In this document: positions 55,308 to 64,000 of the stretch, one piece after another
How positions within the stretch are numbered: the first letter of the stretch is position 1
How the letters are laid out: each line of letters starts with the position of its first letter
NCBI RefSeq assembly: GCF_948329825.1
Contig: NZ_CAOJCM010000003.1
Location: forward strand, 496,001 to 560,000
Length of the DNA stretch: 64,000 nucleotides
DNA from: Paenibacillus sp. JJ-100
GTDB taxonomy: Bacteria; Bacillota; Bacilli; Paenibacillales; Paenibacillaceae
Direction: 5' to 3'
Translations under genes and position numbers: made by a program
Notes under the pieces: model-generated
What the model was told of the DNA's origin: nothing
Databases searched by the model: none
The model's input: only the letters and a program-made list of their open reading frames with translations

Positions 55308-55323
55308 TTAAGGTGGTGAAATC

Positions 55324-56196
55324 ATGGCAAAAGGCATGCGCGAAATTAAGCGGCAAATTAAAAGCGTACAGAGCACAAAGCAGATCACCAAAGCAATGGA
55401 GATGGTTGCTGCTGCAAAACTGCGTAAAGCGCAGGAAAAAGCAGAGGCTGCCCGTCCTTATTCAGAGAAGCTGAAAGAAGTTGTGGCAAGCATTGCATCA
55501 AGCACGCAGGGTATTCAGCACCCTATGCTGGACAGCCGTCCGGTGAAAAAGACAGCATATCTGATCATTACGTCAGATCGTGGTCTTGCGGGTGGATACA
55601 ATGCGAACATTTTGCGTCAAGTGAATATGACACTAAAAGAGCGTCACAACTCTCAAGACGACTATGAACTGTTCGTTATCGGACGTAAAGGACGCGACTA
55701 TTTCAGACGGCGTGAAATTGCTATGGCTTCAACGATAACTGATCTGTCGGATTCACCTACATTCGCAGATATCAAATCTATCGCTCACGAAGCGGTTCGT
55801 GGATTTGAAATGGCTGAATTTGATGAATTGTACATCTGTTATAACCGCTTTGTAAATGCGTTGACCCAGATTCCAACGGTAGAAAAACTTCTTCCTATGG
55901 AAACACCGGAGTTATCTGCTGCGGAAGGACCAACTGCTAGCTACGAGTATGAACCGTCAGCTGAAGCTGTGCTGGAAGTTTTGCTTCCGCGTTATGCGGA
56001 AACATTAATCTACGGCGCATTGCTGAACGGTAAAGCGAGTGAGCTGGGTGCAAAAATGACGGCAATGGGCAATGCAACCAAAAATGCATCTAAACTCATT
56101 AACGATCTGTCATTGACTTATAACCGTGCCCGTCAAGCAGCGATTACGCAGGAGATTACAGAAATTGTAGCAGGTGCCAACGCAGCACAAAGCTAA
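55324..56196 (+). CDS. atpG: ATP synthase subunit gamma
   Basis: A 290-residue central-stalk subunit. The N-terminal coiled-coil helix begins MREIKRQIKSVQSTKQITKAMEMVAAAKLRKAQ and the C-terminal helix contains MTAMGNATKNASKLINDLSLTYNRARQAAITQEITEIVAGA. AAGGTGGTG precedes the ATG. A triple hairpin array occupies the gap from atpA. Confidence 0.96.
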   Translation: MAKGMREIKRQIKSVQSTKQITKAMEMVAAAKLRKAQEKAEAARPYSEKLKEVVASIASSTQGIQHPMLDSRPVKKTAYLIITSDRGLAGGYNANILRQVNMTLKERHNSQDDYELFVIGRKGRDYFRRREIAMASTITDLSDSPTFADIKSIAHEAVRGFEMAEFDELYICYNRFVNALTQIPTVEKLLPMETPELSAAEGPTASYEYEPSAEAVLEVLLPRYAETLIYGALLNGKASELGAKMTAMGNATKNASKLINDLSLTYNRARQAAITQEITEIVAGANAAQS

Positions 56197-56276
56197 CCGT
56201 TTTTTATTTAATGAAGGCTTGCACTGCAAAAATGAACGAACGGAATTTTATTTTTGCCAAAGTAGCAGGCTTGTAG

Positions 56277-57695
<1,419 letters not shown>

Positions 57696-57758
57696 TCTGA
57701 GTCCAGGATTGTCCTTATGAAGCGAGCTATCCTTCGGATAGTTTCAGGAGGGATGGAA

Positions 57759-58163
57759 TTGAGCACCTTTTTGTTGGAAATTGTAACACCAGAGCGTCTT
57801 GTCTATTCACAGCAAGTGGATAGTATCAGTGTTCGTGGTGTTGAAGGGGAACTGGGGATTCTCCCTGGTCATATCCCGATGGTTACACCTTTACAGATTG
57901 CACCGATCGTTATCAAAAACGGAAAAGAGAGCAAGCAGGTCGCTATCGGCGGCGGTTTTATCGAAGTCCGCAAAGATAAGGTTGTTGTACTCGCAGAGAG
58001 TGCCGAATTTCCGGAAAACATTGATGTGGATCGTGCGCGCGCGGCCAAAGAGCGGGCGGAACGCCGGCTTGCCAGCCAAAGCAACCAGGACCACTTTGAT
58101 CACCGCCGTGCAGAGATTGCTTTGCAAAAAGCGGTTAACCGGATTAACGTATACGGCAAATAA
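57759..58163 (+). CDS. atpC: ATP synthase subunit epsilon
   Basis: A 134-residue regulatory F1 subunit: an N-terminal beta sandwich (EIVTPERLVYSQQVDSISVRGVEGELGILPGHIPMVTPL) and a C-terminal helical hairpin (DRARAAKERAERRLASQ). I use the TTG at 57759, seven bases after AGGAGG; an ATG at 57753 is too close to that site. A small perfect stem CTATCC/GGATAG lies in the 63-bp gap before it. Confidence 0.93.
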   Translation: MSTFLLEIVTPERLVYSQQVDSISVRGVEGELGILPGHIPMVTPLQIAPIVIKNGKESKQVAIGGGFIEVRKDKVVVLAESAEFPENIDVDRARAAKERAERRLASQSNQDHFDHRRAEIALQKAVNRINVYGK

Positions 58164-58174
58164 AGTGTTTTACG

Positions 58175-58207
58175 GAGCCCGGTGGCTTAGTCTGCCGGGT
58201 TCTTTTA
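58175..58207 (+). terminator. Terminator of the atp operon
   Basis: GAGCCCGG (58175-58182) pairs with CCGGGTTC (58195-58202) with one wobble, followed by TTTTAAT. Confidence 0.85.
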
Positions 58208-58604
58208 ATCGTTTTTATAGGGTTATGCATCATAGAACCAAAAGCGCTTGTGAATGAATCTCTATTGTAAGGATTGAAAGACACAGTAAACGCAAGAATA
58301 AATCATAGTTATAATTAAATTTTATAAAATGAATCTCTGAAATGGAACATTAGAGGGTCACCTCTTTATATAGTATGAGATTTCATTTCATTGAAGGCAC
58401 CTTTACATGATGAGATGAATACGTTATAGGACCTAAGCATTATAGGCGTATAACTCTGATAGAACCAATTTTATAAAGGGGAATTTGAATTATTTCCGAG
58501 GAAATGACAGAGTTGATATCTTTATTACGCTCTTTGATGTCGTTTTAGTCACAAACTCATAGCTAATAAAAATTAAAATATTTTCAAAGTGGAAATCTAT
58601 GTAA
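58208..58604. other. A+T-rich gene-free stretch after the atp operon
   Basis: About 400 bases without a plausible gene, clearly richer in A and T than the flanks. TCTGATAGAACCA at 58455-58467 recurs in inverted orientation at 61452-61464, ahead of spoIID. It may be a decayed sequence. Confidence 0.5.
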
Positions 58605-58634
58605 TTGACAAGATATGCTGAAACAGCCTATATT
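58605..58634 (+). promoter_or_regulatory. Promoter of ywzB
   Basis: A consensus TTGACA (58605-58610) and TATATT (58629-58634) are 18 bp apart. The transcript would have a leader of about 210 nt before ywzB; I see no known regulatory RNA in it. Confidence 0.65.
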
Positions 58635-58850
58635 CCTTAGAGTTGGCAAAAGAAAAACGTAGATGTGCTAGTTATTGATCACTATAATGCATTGATGGTC
58701 TGTTGCCTCTCGTTTAATGACAACCATTGCTTCGAAGGTAAGAATAGGACCGAAAGCCAATCTTGCGTGATCCAAGTTTACTAACAAGTTATGAGTATGA
58801 GGCATATGATATGCTGATCACTGCAACAAATGAGTTGGAGGTAAGAAGAT

Positions 58851-59108
58851 ATGGGTAATGATCTGGCGAATCAGGTAAATCAGGCATTAAGCGCTAATAG
58901 CCTGATCTCAATGGTTGTCTCGCTTTTATGTATAGCCATATCGTGGTGGGCATTGCAGAATCTGAAGTTAGATTTGGTGATCAGACAGCCTAGAGGTGCT
59001 CAAGGAAGATTGCTTCATTTGTTGCTTGCTATTATTTTAGGGCATGCGGTGGCTGGCTTTGTTCTTGATTATTTATCCTGGACTCAAATGTTGAGGAATT
59101 TGTTTTGA
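58851..59108 (+). CDS. ywzB: YwzB-family membrane protein (DUF1146)
   Basis: An 85-residue protein with two membrane helices (SLISMVVSLLCIAISWWALQNL and LLHLLLAIILGHAVAGFVLDYL) separated by a basic loop (RQPRGAQGR). It belongs to the DUF1146 family, which lies between the atp operon and murA in Bacillus as it does here. GTTGGAGGTAAGAAG precedes the ATG. The function is unknown. Confidence 0.85.
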   Translation: MGNDLANQVNQALSANSLISMVVSLLCIAISWWALQNLKLDLVIRQPRGAQGRLLHLLLAIILGHAVAGFVLDYLSWTQMLRNLF

Positions 59109-59276
59109 TTTCGAGATGGTTGGTTAATCATCTTTGAGGTTCCTCATGCTACTCCTTGTCGAATAACATCGATTAATTGTGTTAACAATTAGAGTATGAG
59201 TTGTCGGCCCGAAGAAGTAAGAAAGAAATGTGAACTTTGACTGAACGAATTGAAAATGTTTTGTGTAAAAAAATGC
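59109..59276. other. Gap between ywzB and the murA promoter
   Basis: No gene is visible. TAATTGT and ACAATTA (59174-59191) form a 7-bp inverted repeat with a four-base loop, weakly resembling a terminator or operator. Confidence 0.4.
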
Positions 59277-59306
59277 TTGTAACGTACAATTCAACAGTGT
59301 TATGAT
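59277..59306 (+). promoter_or_regulatory. Candidate murA promoter
   Basis: TTGTAA (59277-59282) and TATGAT (59301-59306) are 18 bp apart. The leader to murA would be about 320 nt and holds no feature I recognise. Confidence 0.5.
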
Positions 59307-59631
59307 GGAAGTTAGGGAATTCACAATTTTTCACTTATTTTGTAGGTTATAAAGGGGATACCCGGTCAATACCGGCTAAAAATCATCCCAATTGGTCTGT
59401 TCTGATGCTATGGTGGTATGTATGATGTTTTTTACAAGCCATGAAGCAGGACGTACAGTACACATGGTATCATCAATTTGAATTATACAAACCAATTCTT
59501 TTCTGAACAGACATCTGAGCATATCGTGCCAGAATATGTCGAAATTCCACACACAGCAACAGTCCTTTCTAGCATAGTGGGGCTTACGTATTCCGGAATG
59601 AGGAAAAGGGAATAAAAGCGCGGAGGGAACC

Positions 59632-60981
59632 ATGATGAGCAAATTTATCGTCCGCGGTGGCAAAAGATTGACCGGAAGTGTCAAAGTTAGCGGCGCTAAA
59701 AATTCTGTTCTTCCGATCATCGCTGCCTCTCTCTTAGGGGAAGAAGGACAAAGCGTTATTATTGACGCACCTCCTCTAGACGATGTGATGACGATTAACA
59801 AAGTGTTGGAATCGCTGGGAGCGGGAGTTACATACCGGGACGAAGTGATTACCGTAAATGCGGAGAATCTAACTTCCTGTGAAGCCCCGTATGAATGGGT
59901 TAGTAAAATGCGGGCGTCTTTTCTAGTCATGGGGCCTTTGTTGACACGTCTGGGTCAAACGAGAATCTCACTGCCTGGTGGATGCGCTATCGGTACAAGA
60001 CCGATTGACCAGCACCTTAAAGGTTTTGAAGCCATGGGAGCCAAGATTAACTTGGGTCAAGGTTATATCGAAGCACGCAGCGAAGGACGATTACGCGGTG
60101 CAAAAATTTATCTGGATGTGGCTTCCGTAGGTGCCACTCAAAATATTATGATGGCTGCAACTTTAGCTGAAGGTGTAACCGTGTTGGAAAATGCAGCGAA
60201 AGAACCTGAGATCGTGGATTTGGCTAACTTCCTGAACGGAATGGGAGCAAAAGTTCGCGGTGCAGGTACAGGCGTCATTCGTATTGAGGGTGTAGAGAAG
60301 CTCTCAGGTGTCAAACATACCGTGATTCCAGATCGGATTGAAGCGGGTACGTATATGGCTGCGGCTGCAATCTCAGGCGGGGACGTCTACATTGAAGGAG
60401 CAATTTCAGATCATTTGGGCTCCGTTATTGCGAAGCTGGAAGAAATGGGTGTAACTATTCAGCCTGATGAGAATGGTGTACGTGTTATTGCGGATCGACC
60501 ACTCAAAGCTGTGGATGTCAAAACATTACCATACCCAGGATTCCCTACAGATATGCAATCTCAGATGATGGCTTTGTTGCTTGCATCGGAAGGAACCAGT
60601 GTTGTGACGGAGACGGTTTTTGAGAACCGTTTCATGCATGTTGATGAATTCCAACTGATGAATGCAGAAATCAAAGTTGAAGGACGTTCGTCCATCATTA
60701 CGGGCAATGCACAGCTGAAGGGTGCCAAAGTGACGGCTACAGATCTTCGCGCAGGAGCCGCTCTAATCATTGCTGGCTTGGTCGCTGAAGGTACAACAGA
60801 AGTTGGCGGTGTGCATCACATCGACCGTGGTTATGTACATTTGGCAGAGAAGCTCAATGGTCTTGGAGCAGATATCTATCGCATTTCCGTTGATGAGCCT
60901 AAGCTGGATGCAGTTAAAGCACCTAGTGAAAAGGTTGAGGAAGAAGCTCCTATGTTCAAAGTACAGCCAACTTGGGTGTAA
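59632..60981 (+). CDS. murA: UDP-N-acetylglucosamine 1-carboxyvinyltransferase
   Basis: A 449-residue enzyme for the first committed step of peptidoglycan synthesis (enolpyruvyl transfer to UDP-GlcNAc). The substrate-binding KN pair is in [10 protein letters not shown] and the catalytic cysteine, target of fosfomycin, is in [16 protein letters not shown]. The C-terminus is about 20 residues longer and more acidic than I recall for the family ([21 protein letters not shown]). ATGs at 59632 and 59635 are both possible behind GGAGGG. Location next to spoIID matches the B. subtilis murAA locus. Confidence 0.96.
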   Translation: MMSKFIVRGGKRLTGSVKVSGAKNSVLPIIAASLLGEEGQSVIIDAPPLDDVMTINKVLESLGAGVTYRDEVITVNAENLTSCEAPYEWVSKMRASFLVMGPLLTRLGQTRISLPGGCAIGTRPIDQHLKGFEAMGAKINLGQGYIEARSEGRLRGAKIYLDVASVGATQNIMMAATLAEGVTVLENAAKEPEIVDLANFLNGMGAKVRGAGTGVIRIEGVEKLSGVKHTVIPDRIEAGTYMAAAAISGGDVYIEGAISDHLGSVIAKLEEMGVTIQPDENGVRVIADRPLKAVDVKTLPYPGFPTDMQSQMMALLLASEGTSVVTETVFENRFMHVDEFQLMNAEIKVEGRSSIITGNAQLKGAKVTATDLRAGAALIIAGLVAEGTTEVGGVHHIDRGYVHLAEKLNGLGADIYRISVDEPKLDAVKAPSEKVEEEAPMFKVQPTWV

Positions 60982-61076
60982 AGGACATATAATCCCGGAT
61001 GTGTTGCTCCGTATAAATCACTGAAAACTGTGGATTGCGGATACGAGAGAACATGCAGCAGGATGAATGTTTAAAA

Positions 61077-61104
61077 AGCTAAGCCTTCGGGTTTGGCTTT
61101 TTTG
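61077..61104 (+). terminator. Terminator of murA
   Basis: AGCTAAGCC and GGTTTGGCT pair over nine bases (two wobbles) around a TTCG tetraloop and are followed by TTTTTTG. Confidence 0.9.
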
Positions 61105-61547
61105 TTGTTTTTACATGTTTTATGACATCATTGATTTCGCAAGTTTAAACGAGAACGTCAAGGTTCTATGGCTCGTAATAATTAAACGATGATCCGCTTA
61201 TTGATTAGACTTAAGCCTTCCTATGAATACGATAGATTGACGAACGCCATATGTAATACCTGATTCTATTAATAGCTGGTCCTAATCTGGATAATATAAT
61301 GTCTGATTCTCTATCAGTACACAACACTATGCTACATACCTGATCGACCAATCCCACTGCCTGAGATACGTAGGCTCAATGTTTTCGGGCAGACAACTTA
61401 ATAAAGAGGCATTCTGTCGCATCATTTAATAGCCGAGGTCTCTCTTAAATCTGGTTCTATCAGATGAAGTAAACTCATATCTTAAACTATGGATTTGACA
61501 AAAGAACCGGTTAAGGCCCGGTCATGAACAACGGAGGGTTATCTCGG
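61105..61547. other. Gene-free stretch ahead of spoIID
   Basis: About 440 bases with no plausible gene. Several CATA-type sequences (for example CATATGTAAT near 61249) could serve as sigma-E -10 boxes, but none has a clear partner. The inverted 13-mer shared with 58455-58467 is at 61452-61464. Confidence 0.5.
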
Positions 61548-62939
61548 ATGAAAGAAGCTCGTGTACAGGTCAAAGTACCTCTTGTCCCAAGGCCCAGGGT
61601 GCAGAATTCGGAGGAGAGTTCCATAGACGTTGCAGCAGAGAAAGACAAGCCCGCCCCAACAAATCATAGAAGCAACTCATCATCGATCAACACATTGTAT
61701 ATGTCAAAGGGGAGCAATGTTGAAAAGATATCTATCAGGAACAGGCATCATGTAACAAAAGATCTTGAAGAGGCTGCTGAACGGAATATTCATTTTCCCG
61801 TTATAGAGTTTGATCAGTTGCGAAAAGTGAAGCGTCGGCGTATGCGTGCCTTTGGACGTCGTCACCACTGGGGTCATCTTCGGGGAGGTTGGCATCCTGC
61901 AGCAGCAGTTTCCGTTCTGCTCATTTTAGCGATCACTATTCCAGTCATTCTGGTATGGCCGCGAGCAGGTGAGCAAGTCAAATCAACTCCTGCTTCAACA
62001 GGTGTAAGTTCAAGCAGTCGTTTACAGAATCCAGCGCCTGTACCAGCCGTGCCTTTAACCTATCCTGAACCCAAAGTGCGCGTTTATTTGTCTGCGTCAG
62101 GGACAACAATCGAGCTACCGCTTGAAACGTATGTAACAGGGGTTGTTGCTGCGGAGATGCCGGCAGAGTTTGAACTGGAAGCACTCAAAGCCCAAGCGAT
62201 AGCAGCACGTACGTTTATTGTGAGAAGACTTGCTGCTAACGATACGAGTGGTGTACCTTCCGGCACAGCAGATGTAACAGATACGGTGAGTCATCAAGTG
62301 TTCATTCCACCATATAAAGTGGAGGCGGACTGGAGCCGACTTGGCAAAGGAAAAGAGTGGGGGAAACTGCAGCAAGCAGTCCAGGAAAGCCGAGACACTG
62401 TTATGACCTATGAAGGTCGGGCCATTACAGCATCCTTTTTCTCAACTAGTAATGGATATACAGAAAATGCAGAGGATGTATGGGGCAACGCTGTACCCTA
62501 TCTGAAAAGTGTAAATAGTCCATGGGATAAGAAGCTCGCCCCGGGATTTAAAGAAACGGTTACGATGAAGCGAAGTGACATTTTGCAAAAAATGAATCTG
62601 GATTCAATTCCGGTGAGCACTGGTACGGGGGGATCTTGGATGAAAGTGTTATCGACCACTGCGGGACATCGTATCAAGGAGATGCAGATCGCAGGCGAAA
62701 CATTCAGCGGACCGGAAGTGCGCAAACGCCTCGGGCTCAGATCCAGCCAGTTCAGCTGGAGTTTAAAAGGGGACGAAGTACAGATCACAACGTATGGATA
62801 TGGTCACGGAGTCGGGATGAGTCAGTGGGGAGCGAATGGTATGGCACAGGAGGGGCACACGGCTACCGAGATTTTGAAACACTATTATACGGGAATCTCC
62901 TTCGGACAGGCATCCAAGATGCTAGCTTCAAAACATTAA
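61548..62939 (+). CDS. spoIID: Stage II sporulation protein D
   Basis: A 463-residue lytic transglycosylase needed for engulfment. The membrane helix is unusually far in (about residues 122-145, AAAVSVLLILAITIPVILVW), so about 120 hydrophilic, Lys/Arg-rich residues face the mother-cell cytoplasm; the B. subtilis protein (about 340 residues) has a short tail. The SpoIID domain has the catalytic glutamate in VAAEMPAEFELEALKAQAIAARTF and ends with GYGHGVGMSQWGANGMAQEG. I use ATG 61548 after GGAGGG; an ATG at 61524 lies upstream. Confidence 0.94.
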   Translation: MKEARVQVKVPLVPRPRVQNSEESSIDVAAEKDKPAPTNHRSNSSSINTLYMSKGSNVEKISIRNRHHVTKDLEEAAERNIHFPVIEFDQLRKVKRRRMRAFGRRHHWGHLRGGWHPAAAVSVLLILAITIPVILVWPRAGEQVKSTPASTGVSSSSRLQNPAPVPAVPLTYPEPKVRVYLSASGTTIELPLETYVTGVVAAEMPAEFELEALKAQAIAARTFIVRRLAANDTSGVPSGTADVTDTVSHQVFIPPYKVEADWSRLGKGKEWGKLQQAVQESRDTVMTYEGRAITASFFSTSNGYTENAEDVWGNAVPYLKSVNSPWDKKLAPGFKETVTMKRSDILQKMNLDSIPVSTGTGGSWMKVLSTTAGHRIKEMQIAGETFSGPEVRKRLGLRSSQFSWSLKGDEVQITTYGYGHGVGMSQWGANGMAQEGHTATEILKHYYTGISFGQASKMLASKH

Positions 62940-63000
62940 CTACTCTCCCCCATATATAGCACTCTTTGAAAGTAGTGTGAAAATATTTAGAGTCGCACGT

Positions 63001-63029
63001 GTATAAAAGAGTTGCACCCGGTAACACTT
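63001..63029 (+). promoter_or_regulatory. Possible sigma-F-type promoter of spoIIQ
   Basis: GTATA (63001-63005) and GGTAACACTT (63020-63029) resemble the forespore consensus GTATA and GGnnAnAnTA with a 14-bp gap. The start would fall at the ribosome-binding site, which makes the assignment doubtful. Confidence 0.3.
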
Positions 63030-63047
63030 GTTACTGAGGTGATCAAG

Positions 63048-63788
63048 ATGAATGAACAAAACAACAAAAAAACAGTCCAAGAAGAAACTCCTAAAACAAT
63101 GCCAGGAGTACCGGCAGCTCAGCCCTCTTCATGGAGAAAAGCAATGTCCAAACGCTGGGTTTTCCCCGCAGTCTACATCGCAGCAGCAGGTATTATACTA
63201 ACTCTAGTGTGGGTCTACCAGGGAACAGGCGATAAAGCGCTGAACCCAGACTCTGCTAAAGAAGCAGTAGAAAGTAGTGCAGCGAGCACTCAGGGAACTA
63301 TGACAGATGGAGAACAGGATAGTGTGGAAGTGGTTGCGAAAGTGGAAGATTTCGTTTGGCCAGTAGCTTCTTCGTCCGATATTTCGGTCGTGAAACCATT
63401 CTATGACAACGAAGCTTCAAGTGAAGAACACGAAGCAGCGATGGTACAGTACAATGACACATTCATTCCGAATACAGGTGTGGACCTGGCACGTGGTGAT
63501 AACCAATCATTTGAGGTCAGAGCAGCACTCAGCGGAAAAGTTACACGTGTTGAGCAAAACCCGCTCACAGGTCAAGTGGTTGAAATTACCCATAGCGATA
63601 ACCTGAAAACTGTATACCAAAGTCTTGCGGACGTCAAAGTGAAACAAGACGATGAGGTGAAGCAAGGAGATGCGATTGCATCTGCTGGTGTGAGCGAACT
63701 TGGCAAGAACTTAGGGAACCACCTTCACTTTGAGGTTTATGAAGATGGCCAACCAGTGAATCCGCAAGGATATCTTCCGGAAAAATAA
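63048..63788 (+). CDS. spoIIQ: SpoIIQ, LytM-domain forespore protein
   Basis: A 246-residue forespore membrane protein that docks with SpoIIIAH across the intermembrane space. One membrane helix (WVFPAVYIAAAGIILTLVWVY) precedes a LytM (M23) domain. The C-terminal HLHF pair is present (GNHLHFEVYEDG), but the first zinc ligand is missing: the usual HxxxD reads NTGVD. It is probably not an active peptidase. The gene follows spoIID as in B. subtilis. ATG 63048 follows GAGGTGATC. Confidence 0.92.
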   Translation: MNEQNNKKTVQEETPKTMPGVPAAQPSSWRKAMSKRWVFPAVYIAAAGIILTLVWVYQGTGDKALNPDSAKEAVESSAASTQGTMTDGEQDSVEVVAKVEDFVWPVASSSDISVVKPFYDNEASSEEHEAAMVQYNDTFIPNTGVDLARGDNQSFEVRAALSGKVTRVEQNPLTGQVVEITHSDNLKTVYQSLADVKVKQDDEVKQGDAIASAGVSELGKNLGNHLHFEVYEDGQPVNPQGYLPEK

Positions 63789-63815
63789 ATGATTTATACC
63801 GCAATACGATGATGG

Positions 63816-63843
63816 GCAGGGGTGAATAACCTCTGCTCTTTTT
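63816..63843 (+). terminator. Terminator of spoIIQ
   Basis: GCAGGGGT and ACCTCTGC pair around GAATA with one wobble, followed by TCTTTTT. Confidence 0.85.
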
Positions 63844-63896
63844 ATGCTTTTCAGAAAATATTGGGACCTCCGAAGCTTGTCACACCTCTAAACCGC

Positions 63897-63924
63897 GAAT
63901 ATATAGGCATGCTCCTCATATAAT
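63897..63924 (+). promoter_or_regulatory. Probable sigma-E promoter of spoIIID
   Basis: GAATAT (63897-63902) and CATATAAT (63917-63924) are separated by 14 bp, matching the mother-cell sigma-E consensus. The B. subtilis spoIIID gene is sigma-E dependent. Confidence 0.65.
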
Positions 63925-63959
63925 GTACCAAACTATCCACACAGTAGGGAGGCGGGAGC

Positions 63960-64000
63960 GTGCACGATTACATCAAGGAACGGACCATTAAAATTGGTCG
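63960..64000 (+). CDS. spoIIID: SpoIIID, first codons only
   Basis: The window ends after 13 codons (MHDYIKERTIKIG). These match the start of SpoIIID, the small mother-cell DNA-binding protein that modulates sigma-E genes. The start is GTG at 63960 behind GGGAGGCGGGAG. Gene order after spoIIQ supports the call. Confidence 0.9.
   Translation, partial: MHDYIKERTIKIG

Overview
The window looks like a chromosomal segment of an endospore-forming Firmicute, most probably a Paenibacillus. The evidence is the order prfA-prmC-spoIIR-ywlC-mntP-ywlE-ywlG-glyA-upp-atp operon-ywzB-murA-spoIID-spoIIQ-spoIIID, which follows the Bacillus subtilis chromosome closely, together with many TTG/GTG starts behind strong Shine-Dalgarno sequences and YesM/YesN-type regulation of a sugar importer. 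I see no rRNA, tRNA, insertion sequence, prophage or CRISPR array. The genus call is an inference from gene content, not from a search.

Region 1 (1-8.9 kb) is a carbohydrate locus: the start of an AraC-type regulator (minus strand), a GH42 beta-galactosidase, a YesM-type histidine kinase and YesN-type response regulator, and an ABC sugar importer (lipoprotein plus two permeases, with no ATPase gene, so a shared ATPase is implied). Region 2 (9-21.2 kb) is a mixed block: a MocR-type regulator divergent from a LysE exporter, a soluble chemoreceptor, moaA, an RND efflux pump with its TetR regulator, a paired SMR efflux system with its own TetR regulator and a clear operator, and a membrane-anchored phospholipase-D-like protein with degenerate motifs.

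Region 3 (21.3-32.2 kb) is the most distinctive part. A CarH/LitR-like MerR regulator with a B12-binding domain precedes a tightly coupled seven-gene carotenoid operon: three CrtN/CrtI/CrtP-type flavoenzymes, a CrtM-like synthase, a CruF-like hydratase, an acyltransferase and a glycosyltransferase. A type 2 isopentenyl-diphosphate isomerase gene follows. Both the regulator promoter and the operon promoter carry three direct repeats of the form WTGTA at exact 11-bp spacing, the geometry reported for CarH operators. The enzymes together suggest an acylated, glycosylated C30 apo-lycopenoate-type pigment under light/B12 control.

Region 4 (32.4-36.7 kb) holds an XRE regulator with a helical-repeat tail, a Spo0E-like phosphatase missed by length filters, a small membrane protein, a GNAT acetyltransferase and YchF. 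Region 5 (37-64 kb) is housekeeping and sporulation: translation termination, two tandem FtsW/RodA paralogues, SpoIIR, tRNA modification, manganese export, arginine phosphatase, a ZTP riboswitch ahead of ywlG-glyA, upp, mnaA, the complete F1Fo ATP synthase operon, murA and the spoIID-spoIIQ-spoIIID sporulation genes.

The unexplained structures are: a 94-nt ungapped RNA-like element present twice, on both sides of glyA, with compensatory changes in its stems; three consecutive hairpin repeats between atpA and atpG; a terminator-like hairpin between atpE and atpF; and long leaders ahead of prfA, ywzB, murA and spoIID.
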